Source: Agrobacterium tumefaciens str. B6 (GTDB lineage Bacteria; Pseudomonadota; Alphaproteobacteria; Rhizobiales; Rhizobiaceae). Taken from it: a stretch of 64,000 bases of DNA. The position numbers and the translations under genes were made by a program. Each line of letters starts with the position of its first letter. Position 1 is the first letter of the stretch. The notes beneath the pieces were generated by a model that was not told the DNA's origin, made no database searches, and was given only the letters and a program-made list of their open reading frames with translations. The DNA is taken from the NCBI RefSeq assembly GCF_001541315.1, contig NZ_LMVK01000050.1, forward strand, positions 124,001 to 188,000, written 5' to 3'. Positions 18,475 through 26,236 of this stretch are shown one piece after another.

Positions 18475-18488
18475 CCGGGAAATCCCGC

Positions 18489-18516
18489 GCAAAGAAAAAC
18501 CCCGCCGAAGCGGGGT
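18489..18516 (-). terminator. Rho-independent terminator of the CsbD gene
   Basis: On the minus strand ACCCCGC, loop TTCG and GCGGGGT are followed by TTTTTCTTT. It lies 7 bases after the CsbD stop codon and may also stop transcription of the small membrane gene from the other side. Confidence 0.85.
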
Positions 18517-18522
18517 CTCGTC

Positions 18523-18726
18523 TTACCAGGTCTGGCGTCCATACCAGTCGTCGATATCTTTCCTGGTGCGGTCCTTTTCGTAACCGTAGCGCTCCTGGAT
18601 CTTGCCTTCGAGCTGCTCGCGTTTGCCGTTGATGACGTCAAGATCGTCGTCGGTGAGTTTACCCCACTGCTCCTTGATCTTGCCCTTCATCTGCTTCCAG
18701 TTGCCTTCAACGCGATTCCAATCCAT
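18523..18726 (-). CDS. CsbD-family stress protein
   Basis: This 67-residue acidic/basic helical protein fits the CsbD family of general-stress proteins, whose biochemical role is unknown. The family core is complete: MDWNRVEGNWKQMKGKIKEQ, WGKLTDDDLDVINGKREQLEG and the C-terminal DIDDWYGRQ. ATG 18726 is preceded by GGGAGAG. An extended frame to 18813 lacks a ribosome site and adds non-family residues. Such proteins are short and often osmotically or stationary-phase induced. Confidence 0.88.
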   Translation of the reverse strand: MDWNRVEGNWKQMKGKIKEQWGKLTDDDLDVINGKREQLEGKIQERYGYEKDRTRKDIDDWYGRQTW

Positions 18727-18908
18727 CGGTGCTCTCCCATTTTGTTTGGCTTGCACTGGTAAATGTCCGAGCCTCCGCAGGGTTCCGCGCGGCGGCCGGA
18801 ATGTTCGGCGCAACTGTGGCCTGCTGCCACGAAAAGATCACGATTCATTCAGCCACAGTTCACCCGGCAGGGCGCTAAATCCCCCCATCCCACAAGGAGG
18901 GAAATAAG

Positions 18909-19229
18909 ATGCGCAAGATGATTTTAACCGCCGGACTGATTTTCGGCGCCCTGTTCGGCACCGGTGCCAATGCCATGCCAGTCGGCCAACCGTCTGCACC
19001 CTCGGCATCCCACATTCAAACGGTGGATTATGCCTGCGGACGCGGCTTTCCCCTGTCACCCCGCGGCTATTGCCGTCCGAATGGCCCGCCCCGCTATGAG
19101 CGCGGCTGGGACCGGCGCGACCGCTGGGAAGCCCGTCGTGAGTGGCGCGAGCGTCAGGCGAGGCGTGAATGGCGTGAGTGGCGCGACCGCAGAGACTATC
19201 GCGACCGCCGAGACTACTATCGATACTGA
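18909..19229 (+). CDS. Small secreted Arg-rich protein with GCG/CRPN-type motif
   Basis: This 106-residue protein has a signal peptide (MRKMILTAGLIFGALFGTGANA). The mature part carries YACGRGFPLSPRGYCRPNGP, resembling the two-cysteine 'GCG...CRPN' motif of small rhizobial envelope proteins. The tail (70-106) is almost entirely Arg, Asp, Trp, Glu and Tyr in irregular RRDW/RRDY repeats. The ribosome site AAGGAGG lies 9 bases before ATG, and a terminator follows. The function is unknown; a periplasmic or surface location is likely. Confidence 0.72.
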   Translation: MRKMILTAGLIFGALFGTGANAMPVGQPSAPSASHIQTVDYACGRGFPLSPRGYCRPNGPPRYERGWDRRDRWEARREWRERQARREWREWRDRRDYRDRRDYYRY

Positions 19230-19235
19230 TCGGGC

Positions 19236-19265
19236 AAGGCCCTCTCCAGCCGGGAGGGCCTTTCT
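19236..19265 (+). terminator. Terminator after the Arg-rich protein gene
   Basis: AAGGCCCTC (19236-19244) pairs with GAGGGCCTT (19254-19262) and is followed by TCTC, a weak T-tract. It lies 6 bases after the stop codon. Confidence 0.7.
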
Positions 19266-19421
19266 CATATGGGGCGGTCAGTCCATCCCGCCCCGGCAGG
19301 GCGTGAATACAGCGCCGCCGCCTCTCATCTCCATGACCTGCGACAGAATTGCATTCAACGTGAGGAAACCCGGGCCGTAGTTTGGGGTTAGTCCCATATC
19401 ACCGTTCATAAGGAGGATATG

Positions 19422-20117
19422 ATGGACATCAACAGACGCACCGTTCTCACCGCCGGCGCAGCAACTGCTGCCGCTGCAATCTTTCCCCGCCCGCATGTCG
19501 CGCGCGCCGCACTGCCCCTGACGCAGCCCAGGCTTCCCTTTGCCGAAGCCGATCTCGCGCCGGTCATCTCGGCGAAGACCGTGGGTCTGCATTATGGAAA
19601 ACACCACAAGGCCTATTACGACAAGCTGAATACGCTCGCCGCCGGCACGCCTTATGCCGACATGGAACTGGTTGATATCGTCACGCGGTCCGCCAAATCA
19701 AAAGAGGCGGCTGATGTCAAAATCTTCAACAATGCCGCGCAGGCCTGGAACCATGTCGCCTATTGGGACCAATTCGTCCCGGGCGGACCGAACCGGCCGA
19801 CGGGTGATCTTGCCGCTTCGGTAAACGAGACCTTCGGTGACTATGACGGTTTCATCAAACGAGCGGTCGATGTCTCCGATACGGTCTTCGGCACCGGCTG
19901 GGTGTGGCTGACGCGTGACGACGGCAACAAGCTCGCGCTGATCGGATATGAGGACGGCAAGAACCCCGTTGCTGTCGGCCGCCCGGCCTACCTCGGAATC
20001 GATATATGGGAGCACGCCTATTACGTGGATTATGAGAACCGCAAGGCCGAACATATCCGCGCCGTGCTCGACAAGCTTGTCAACTGGCGGGTCGTAGAGG
20101 AGCGCCTGAAAGCGTAA
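19422..20117 (+). CDS. sodB: Superoxide dismutase, Fe/Mn family, with twin-arginine export signal
   Basis: This enzyme converts superoxide to peroxide and oxygen. Metal ligands are His57 (HYGKHH), His111 (WNHVAYW), Asp194 and His198 (DIWEHAYY). The NNAAQ segment before the second ligand carries the glutamine typical of Fe-type enzymes. Residues 1-30 form a Tat-like leader (NRRTVLTAGAATAAAAIFP, AxA-type end), which cytoplasmic SodB lacks, so this copy is probably periplasmic. ATG 19422 is 5 bases after AGGAGG; another ATG at 19419 is only 2 bases away and less likely. It is flanked by terminators, so monocistronic. Confidence 0.9.
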   Translation: MDINRRTVLTAGAATAAAAIFPRPHVARAALPLTQPRLPFAEADLAPVISAKTVGLHYGKHHKAYYDKLNTLAAGTPYADMELVDIVTRSAKSKEAADVKIFNNAAQAWNHVAYWDQFVPGGPNRPTGDLAASVNETFGDYDGFIKRAVDVSDTVFGTGWVWLTRDDGNKLALIGYEDGKNPVAVGRPAYLGIDIWEHAYYVDYENRKAEHIRAVLDKLVNWRVVEERLKA

Positions 20118-20136
20118 CGAACCCTCTTTCCCCTGA

Positions 20137-20169
20137 AACCCGCCGGGAGCGTCCGCTCCCCGGCGGGTT
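20137..20169 (+). terminator. Terminator after the superoxide dismutase gene
   Basis: AACCCGCCGGGAGC and GCTCCCCGGCGGGTT form a long GC stem with one bulged base around a short loop, 19 bases after the stop. The T-tract is minimal. Confidence 0.65.
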
Positions 20170-20233
20170 GCCCTGAGGTGCATTTGAGCTACTATGCGCC
20201 CCATGGCGAGGAGGCCATGTTACAGGAGGGTTT

Positions 20234-21223
20234 ATGATTTACCGGTCTTCAAAACGGCGCACAGTGCTGAAACTTGCCGCCGCGGCGGTTTCTTTGGGCA
20301 TGCTGGGAACGACTGCGAGTGCGCAAGGCTTCCCCGAGCGAACGATTACTCTGGTCGTTCCTTTCGCGGCGGGCGGCTCTACCGATGTGGTCGCGCGTGT
20401 TATCGCGCAGAAGATGGGTGATGAACTCGGCCAGCAGATCGTCGTTGAAAATGTCGCCGGCGCCGGTGGCAACCTTGGTGCGGACCGCGTGGCCCGCGCC
20501 GAACCCGACGGATACACGATCCTGATGGGCACGGTTGCCACCCACGCCCTCAACCCGCTCATTCTCAAGACCAAGCCTTATGATCCGGAAAAGGATTTCA
20601 CGCCGGTCTCGCTGCTCGTGGTGGTGCCGAATGTGCTGGTCGTCAATCCGAAGCTCAACGTCAACAGTGTCGCGGAGCTTATTGCCCTGCTGAAGGCCGA
20701 GCCGGACAAACATGCCTATGCTTCTTCCGGCAACGGCACCCCGCTGCATCTTTCCGGCGAGCTGTTCAAGAGCATGGCCGGTGTCAGCATGCAGCATGTT
20801 CCCTATAAGGGCGCGGGCCCGGCGCTCAACGATCTGCTCGGCAACCAGATTTCCATCATGTTCGACAATCTGCCCTCTTCATCCGGACATATAAAATCCG
20901 GCACGTTGCGGGCGCTCGGCGTCACGACCAAGGAACGCGCCTCGTCCTTCCCGGATCTGCCGACCATCGCCGAGACGGTGCCCGGTTATGAGACCTATAC
21001 CTGGAATGCGCTCTTTGCGCCCGCCGGCACGTCGGCCGAGGTGGTCGACAAGCTGAACGCCGCCGCCAAGAAGGCGCTTGCCGATCCGGCGGTTGCCGCA
21101 CGCATGGCGGATTTCAGCGCCAAGATCGTCGCCTCTTCGCCGGATGAGCTGAAAACCCACGTTGCGGCTGAGATCGCCAAGTGGGGACCTGTGGTCAAGG
21201 ACGCGAATGTGCAGATGGACTGA
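20234..21223 (+). CDS. Tripartite tricarboxylate transporter receptor (TctC/Bug family)
   Basis: This 329-residue periplasmic receptor of the Bug family binds carboxylated solutes such as citrate-like acids or amino acids. A KRRTVLKLAAAAVSLGMLG leader ends near TASAQG. The mature N-terminus FPERTITLVVPFAAGGSTD and the ligand-loop motifs ENVAGAGGNLGADRVARA, YASSGNGTPLHLSGELF and PYKGAGPALNDLLGNQI are textbook. No tctA/tctB membrane genes lie beside it, so it is an orphan receptor, common for this family. A strong stem-loop follows. Confidence 0.9.
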   Translation: MIYRSSKRRTVLKLAAAAVSLGMLGTTASAQGFPERTITLVVPFAAGGSTDVVARVIAQKMGDELGQQIVVENVAGAGGNLGADRVARAEPDGYTILMGTVATHALNPLILKTKPYDPEKDFTPVSLLVVVPNVLVVNPKLNVNSVAELIALLKAEPDKHAYASSGNGTPLHLSGELFKSMAGVSMQHVPYKGAGPALNDLLGNQISIMFDNLPSSSGHIKSGTLRALGVTTKERASSFPDLPTIAETVPGYETYTWNALFAPAGTSAEVVDKLNAAAKKALADPAVAARMADFSAKIVASSPDELKTHVAAEIAKWGPVVKDANVQMD

Positions 21224-21684
21224 CCGGCAACGGCAGATACCATTCCGATTTTCCGCCGTGCATCCTGCCGGTTGCGGGCGGAAGTAACGAACTGATAAAA
21301 TCGTGGCCGGCGCGTCAGTCGCATCGGCCACGATTTATATCGTCGCATCCAGCCGGTGTGGCGTTTCCGCATCACTCACCAGCCGGTTGTAAAAACCCGC
21401 TTGGCAAGCTCGAACTGCTGAGTTACAAATCTCAATACCGCGTCAGATCGAACAAAGGGAGGCGTTGCATGACACCAGTATTCATCAAATCCCTCCCGCA
21501 GGGAATGGCCCGCCACTAGGTCATATTCATTCGCGGCCCGCCCTGAGCGCGCCCGACATGCGGTTCTGTTTTCCTTCATAGCCCGATTGATCTGACGGGA
21601 TCATTTTGTCTCCCGCCCGGGCTGTGCCATCCAACTTCCATTTTGAGGACCGGTTGCCGAATCCGTCGCGCCGGGCTGGTTTAA
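21224..21684. other. 461-base intergenic region with hairpin and possible leader peptide
   Basis: This region separates the TctC receptor gene from the ABC exporter. It holds a 12-bp stem-loop (21298-21336) and a 16-codon frame with a good ribosome site (21469-21519). I see no larger gene and no convincing promoter hexamers. Confidence 0.6.
21298..21336 (+). terminator. Probable terminator after the TctC gene
   Basis: AAATCGTGGCCG and CGGCCACGATTT are perfect 12-bp arms with a 15-base loop, followed by ATAT. On the opposite strand the A/T-rich flank would serve equally. Confidence 0.65.
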
Positions 21685-23505
21685 ATGTCACGCAAGAAGC
21701 TCGATTTCCGCGCTGATGCATATCGCAATGTGCTCGGCTTTGTTTTCAACCATTGGCGCAATCGGCCGGCGCTGGTGGGTTTCATCATCGTGCTGGTGAT
21801 TGCCAGCACGCTGGCCGAAGTGATGGTGCCGGTCTTTTCCGGCCAGATCGTCGATGCCATTGCCGGCGGTAACGGCGCTGGCAATGGGGGCGATGGGGGC
21901 GATGGGGGCGATGGGGCGTTGCGCGCCTTCGTAATCGTTGTGTCGCTTGGGCTGGTGAGCGTGGTGCTGCGCTGGTTCATCTTCAATGGCATCATCAGGC
22001 TCACCCTGAAGACCATGGCGGATGTCACCCATAACGGCTTCCACAAGGTCCAGCGTTTCTCCACCGACTGGCATGCCAACAGCTTTGCCGGTTCCACGGT
22101 GCGCAAGATCACACGTGGCATGTGGGCGCTGGATTCGCTTAATGACCTGCTGCTCGTCGCGCTTTTGCCTTCCATCGTCATGCTGGTAGGCGCGACCATC
22201 GTGCTCGGCAGCTACTGGCCGGTCATGGGCCTGATCGTCGGTCTCGGCTCTCTGATCTATGTCGGCGTCACGGTGGGGCTTTCGATGGGTTATGTCTCGC
22301 CGGCGGCAAGGCTCGCCAATGCCTGGGATACCCGGCTTGGCGGCGCGCTGGCGGATGCCATCAGCTGCAATTCGGTGGTCAAGGCCTTCGGCGCCGAGAC
22401 CCGCGAAGAAACGCGGCTGGGCCATGTGCTGGTGAAGTGGGACAACCGCACGCGCAGGACATGGAAGCGCGGCACGCTGAACGGCACGATCCAGAGCTTC
22501 ATGATGGTCTCCATGCAGGCCGGCATTCTCGGCACCGGCCTCATCATGTGGCGACAGGGGCTGGCGACACCGGGCGACATCACCTTCGTGCTGGCGATGT
22601 TCTTCGTGCTGCAGGGTTACCTGCGCGATGTGGGGCAGGATATCCGCAACCTGCAACGTGCCGTCAACGACATGGAAGAGCTGGTGCTGCTGGACAAGAT
22701 GCCGCTCGGCATCGAAGACAGGCCGGACGCCGGACCGATCAAGATCGGAAAGGGCGAGATCGTCTTCGATCACGTCACCTTCCAGTATGGCGCGCATACC
22801 ACACCGCTTTACGATGACTTTTCGGTCACCATCAAGGCGGGTGAACGTGTGGGCCTGGTTGGCCATTCCGGTTCGGGCAAGACAACCTTCGTCAAGCTCA
22901 TACAGCGGCTTTACGACGTCAAGTCGGGCGCGATCCGCATCGACGGCCAGAATATCGCCGGGATCACGCAATCGAGCCTGCGCGGCCAGATCGCCATCGT
23001 GCAGCAGGAGCCCATCCTGTTCCACCGCACGCTGGCGGAAAACATCGCCTATGGCCGGCCGGACGCCACGCGGCGTCAGATCGAGCAGGCGGCGAAACAG
23101 GCGAGCGCCCATGATTTCATCATGTCCCTTCCCAAGGGTTATGAGACGATGGTGGGCGAGCGTGGTGTCAAGCTGTCCGGCGGCGAGCGTCAGCGTGTGG
23201 CCATTGCCCGTGCTTTCCTCGCGGATGCGCCGGTGCTGATACTGGACGAGGCGACTTCCAGTCTCGACAGTGAAAGCGAAGTGCAGATCCAGCAGGCAAT
23301 GGAACGGCTGATGGTCGGCCGCACCACGCTGGTCATCGCGCACCGGCTTTCCACGGTCAGGGCGCTGGACCGGCTGCTGGTCTTCGACAAGGGCAAGATT
23401 GTCGAAGAGGGAGACCACCCGGCGCTGATCCGCCTCCATGACGGCATCTATCGCCGGCTGTTCGAACGACAGGCGCTGGAGCTGACCAAGGGCCTGGTGG
23501 CCTGA
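21685..23505 (+). CDS. ABC exporter half-transporter (MsbA/multidrug type)
   Basis: This 606-residue protein joins an N-terminal six-helix membrane domain (about 30-320) to an ABC domain. It should work as a dimer exporting a lipid or drug. Walker A is GHSGSGKTT near residue 394, signature LSGGERQR, Walker B VLILDEA and switch His in VIAHRLSTV. The first extracytoplasmic loop contains a Gly/Asp repeat (NGGDGGDGGDG) encoded by a 9-base tandem repeat, unusual for this family. The gene is single and closed by a strong terminator. The substrate is unknown. Confidence 0.92.
   Translation: MSRKKLDFRADAYRNVLGFVFNHWRNRPALVGFIIVLVIASTLAEVMVPVFSGQIVDAIAGGNGAGNGGDGGDGGDGALRAFVIVVSLGLVSVVLRWFIFNGIIRLTLKTMADVTHNGFHKVQRFSTDWHANSFAGSTVRKITRGMWALDSLNDLLLVALLPSIVMLVGATIVLGSYWPVMGLIVGLGSLIYVGVTVGLSMGYVSPAARLANAWDTRLGGALADAISCNSVVKAFGAETREETRLGHVLVKWDNRTRRTWKRGTLNGTIQSFMMVSMQAGILGTGLIMWRQGLATPGDITFVLAMFFVLQGYLRDVGQDIRNLQRAVNDMEELVLLDKMPLGIEDRPDAGPIKIGKGEIVFDHVTFQYGAHTTPLYDDFSVTIKAGERVGLVGHSGSGKTTFVKLIQRLYDVKSGAIRIDGQNIAGITQSSLRGQIAIVQQEPILFHRTLAENIAYGRPDATRRQIEQAAKQASAHDFIMSLPKGYETMVGERGVKLSGGERQRVAIARAFLADAPVLILDEATSSLDSESEVQIQQAMERLMVGRTTLVIAHRLSTVRALDRLLVFDKGKIVEEGDHPALIRLHDGIYRRLFERQALELTKGLVA
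21882..21916 (+). repeat. 9-base tandem repeat inside the ABC exporter gene
   Basis: There are nearly four copies of CGATGGGGG, the first as CAATGGGGG. The repeat is in frame and encodes GGD units in a loop after the first membrane helix. Copy-number change would alter loop length without a frameshift. Confidence 0.75.
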
Positions 23506-23513
23506 AAAAACGA

Positions 23514-23541
23514 AACGCCGGGGTTTCCCCCGGCGTTCCCT
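23514..23541 (+). terminator. Terminator after the ABC exporter gene
   Basis: AACGCCGGGG, loop TTTC and CCCCGGCGTT form a perfect 10-bp stem followed by CCCTT, 8 bases after the stop codon. Confidence 0.78.
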
Positions 23542-23684
23542 TCCCGAACACTGAACCCGCGCCACGAACACGCCGCTTTTTTGGCGTAAGGGCGTGTTCT
23601 GCGCAACACCAACAGGACGGTGAACCATGGATTTCAACCCGATCACAAAGCCGCAACGCCTTGTCATCAGGGGAACCCATATCC

Positions 23685-25292
23685 ATGCCGCATTCCATCA
23701 CTCTCTCGGACCTCTCGTGGTCAACACCTGACGGTCATCCGCTCTTTTCCAACATCAATCTTCGTTTCGGACCGGAACGCACCGGCCTTGTCGGGCGCAA
23801 CGGCGTCGGCAAGACGACGCTTCTGAAACTGATTGCGGGGGAACGGTCGCCATCCGCGGGCACGGTTTCCATCTCGGGCAGCGTCAATCTTCTGCGCCAG
23901 AGCGTGCAGGTGGCGTCCGACGAGACCATCGCCGACCTGTTTGGCGCGCGCGATGCGCTTGAGGTCCTTGCCCGTGCGCAGGCGGGAACGGCCACTCTCG
24001 AAGAGCTTGAAGATATCGACTGGATGCTGGAGGACAAAATTGCCGAGGCGCTGGCGCAGGTCGGGCTGGACGCCTTACCCTCCACACCGCTTTCGGCGCT
24101 GTCCGGCGGGCAGCGCACGCGGGCCGCACTTGCGGCACAAATCCACGCCGCCCCCGATTTCCTGATCCTCGACGAACCCACAAATAATCTCGACCGGGAG
24201 GGGCGCATTTTCGTCGCCGATTTTCTGGCGGCGTGGCGTGGGGGAGCGATCGTCGTCAGCCATGATCGGGAACTTCTCGAAACCCTCGATGCCATCGTCG
24301 AAATGACCACGCTCGGGGCAACCCGTTACGGCGGCAACTGGAGCCACTACCGCGCACAAAAAGCGCTGGAGCTGGCCGCTGCCGAACAGGATTTCGCGAC
24401 GGCGGAAAAACGTCTGTCCGAGGTCAGGCGCCGGTCACAGGAGGCGCTGGAGCGCAAGGCCCGCCGTGACGGCAGGGGTGCCGCAAAAGCGGCGAGGGGC
24501 GACATGCCCCGCATCCTTGTCGGCGCGATGAAAAGGCGTGCTGAAAAGACGAGCGGCGACAACGCCAATCTGGCCAGCCGCCTGACGGCCGAGGCGACGG
24601 AAGACCTGAAGACGGCGCGTGAGCGGATCGAAATCCTGCAGGGCGTCAGTGTCACATTGCCGCCCAGCGGGCTGCACGCGACAAAAACCGCGCTCAGCCT
24701 GCAGAACCTGACGGCGGGGTATCGGGCCGACCAACCCGTGCTTCGCGACCTGTCCTTCGAGATCACCGGGCCGCAACGCGTTGCCGTGACCGGTCCGAAC
24801 GGATCGGGAAAAACGACGCTGCTTTCGGTGATCACGGGGGATTTACCGCCATTCGAAGGGACGATGCATGTCGGGGTGAAGTCCGTGTTTCTCGACCAGC
24901 AGGTCAGCCTGCTCGATGCGAACCTGTCCATCCGCGACAACTTCCTTAGACTCAACCCGCAGGCCGGGGAAAATGCCTGCCGCTCCGCGCTTGCGCGCTT
25001 CATGTTTCGTGCCGATGCCGCTCTGCAGATCGTTGCAATACTCTCGGGCGGGCAGATGCTCAGGGCAGGTCTTGCCTGTGTTCTGGGAGGCCCGCAGCCT
25101 CCACAATTGCTGATCCTTGATGAGCCGACGAACCATCTCGATATCGATTCCATCGCCGCCGTGGAGGCTGGCCTTCGGGCCTATGACGGCGCCTTGCTGG
25201 TCGTCAGCCATGATGAGGCGTTCCTCGCCGGCATCGGCATCGATCGGCGGCTGGAACTTGGAAAGTCGGAGGTGCGTTCGGGCCCTCAGTAG
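23685..25292 (+). CDS. ABC-F family ATPase
   Basis: This 535-residue protein has two ABC domains without membrane helices, the form of ribosome-associated ABC-F factors that rescue stalled ribosomes or give antibiotic resistance. NBD1 has GRNGVGKTT, LSGGQRTR and FLILDEPTNNLD. NBD2 has GPNGSGKTT, LSGGQMLR and LLILDEPTNHLD. A charged helical linker of about 70 residues (AEKRLSEVRRRSQEALERKARRD region) lies between them, as expected. ATG 23685 is used, with AGGGGA 10 bases upstream; TTG 23661 is an alternative. The 3' end overlaps the convergent pilus gene by 7 bases. The specific ABC-F subfamily was not determined. Confidence 0.88.
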   Translation: MPHSITLSDLSWSTPDGHPLFSNINLRFGPERTGLVGRNGVGKTTLLKLIAGERSPSAGTVSISGSVNLLRQSVQVASDETIADLFGARDALEVLARAQAGTATLEELEDIDWMLEDKIAEALAQVGLDALPSTPLSALSGGQRTRAALAAQIHAAPDFLILDEPTNNLDREGRIFVADFLAAWRGGAIVVSHDRELLETLDAIVEMTTLGATRYGGNWSHYRAQKALELAAAEQDFATAEKRLSEVRRRSQEALERKARRDGRGAAKAARGDMPRILVGAMKRRAEKTSGDNANLASRLTAEATEDLKTARERIEILQGVSVTLPPSGLHATKTALSLQNLTAGYRADQPVLRDLSFEITGPQRVAVTGPNGSGKTTLLSVITGDLPPFEGTMHVGVKSVFLDQQVSLLDANLSIRDNFLRLNPQAGENACRSALARFMFRADAALQIVAILSGGQMLRAGLACVLGGPQPPQLLILDEPTNHLDIDSIAAVEAGLRAYDGALLVVSHDEAFLAGIGIDRRLELGKSEVRSGPQ

Positions 25293-26236
25293 TTCACCGT
25301 CACAACAACCGTATCAGAGTAGTTTCCCGGCGCCGGCGTGTTCTGCGCCGGTACGCGGCCGTAGACGGTCAATGTCTGCAGGCTGCCGGTGCCGGTGCCG
25401 GTGGCTATCTGCCCGGCGGCACTTCCCCAGACATTCGTGCGGTTCACGTCGCGGTAGAGACCGTAGGTTATCGATCCGGCCGCCTGCACCATCTGGCGTG
25501 CGGCCGGGGGGCTGTTGCTCAGCCCGCCATTGAGCGCCACGCTGTAGTTCAGACTGGTGGTGCAGGTCAGATTGATTGCGCCTGTCGCATCGACTGCCGT
25601 GTTGAGCACGCCGTGGCTGCCGAAATTGATGTTTTCGGCCGAAATGATGCAGGTCGGAGCAACCGCAGCCGTTACGTTGAACGGCACCTGCGTGGGGTTC
25701 TGGTTCACGGAGGAGCAGCTCGGTGCGAACAGGGTATAGCTTGTATAGGTGAAACTGGTCTCTGCGCCGGCAAAGCTGGAGAGATAAAGGCCGCGCGCCG
25801 CCGAGGCCTGGCCGGCGTTGACCCTGCCATAGACCGTGCGGCTTGTGGTGTTGATCAGGAGCGGTAGCGCCATATCGATCGGCGGAGGGGATCCGAGCGC
25901 CGGCTGCGTGACCGATCCCCAGGAAGTCGTGCGCGCCGCGTTCTGGTAAAGCTGGTAATTGAGGATGTTGCTGCCCTGAAGCATCCGGCGGATACCGCCC
26001 GACTGCCCGCCGCTTCCGGCATTGATGTTGGGGCAGATGCGGATGGAAAGCGCCAGCGACAACGGGTTGGAACAGGTGACTGACAATGTTGCCGTCGTGT
26101 CCGCGGCGCTGCCGCCTGCGAGATTGACGAAGCCGAAATTCATATCCGACATGCTAAAGGTGCAGCTTTGCGCCAGAACCGGTGAAGCGGAGAGGAACGC
26201 GGCGATGACAAGGCCGGCGCGGGTCAGGACCTTCAT
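25286..26236 (-). CDS. Two-domain spore-coat-U protein, probable tip adhesin of archaic chaperone-usher pilus
   Basis: This 316-residue secreted protein has a signal peptide (MKVLTRAGLVIAAFLSASPVLA) and two spore-coat-U (SCPU) domains. The first starts CTFSMSDMNFG and the second CIISAENINFGSHG. The second ends with the pilus-subunit signature YGRVPAQNTPAPGNYSDTVVVTVNY. Each domain carries paired cysteines. Two-domain proteins at the end of Csu-type operons are tip adhesins (as CsuE). The start ATG overlaps the usher stop by 4 bases (ATGA) and has AGGAGC upstream. Confidence 0.85.
   Translation of the reverse strand: MKVLTRAGLVIAAFLSASPVLAQSCTFSMSDMNFGFVNLAGGSAADTTATLSVTCSNPLSLALSIRICPNINAGSGGQSGGIRRMLQGSNILNYQLYQNAARTTSWGSVTQPALGSPPPIDMALPLLINTTSRTVYGRVNAGQASAARGLYLSSFAGAETSFTYTSYTLFAPSCSSVNQNPTQVPFNVTAAVAPTCIISAENINFGSHGVLNTAVDATGAINLTCTTSLNYSVALNGGLSNSPPAARQMVQAAGSITYGLYRDVNRTNVWGSAAGQIATGTGTGSLQTLTVYGRVPAQNTPAPGNYSDTVVVTVNY

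Noticed and set aside
21224..21684. Search for a tRNA or small RNA gene in the longest gap
   Set aside because: The only strong fold is the 12-bp stem-loop; no cloverleaf or TTC arm pattern was seen.
21688..23667. Open frame of 659 codons on the minus strand opposite the ABC exporter
   Set aside because: It is His/Arg/Asp-rich without any domain, mirrors the codon structure of the exporter and has no ribosome site. It is a GC-rich shadow frame.
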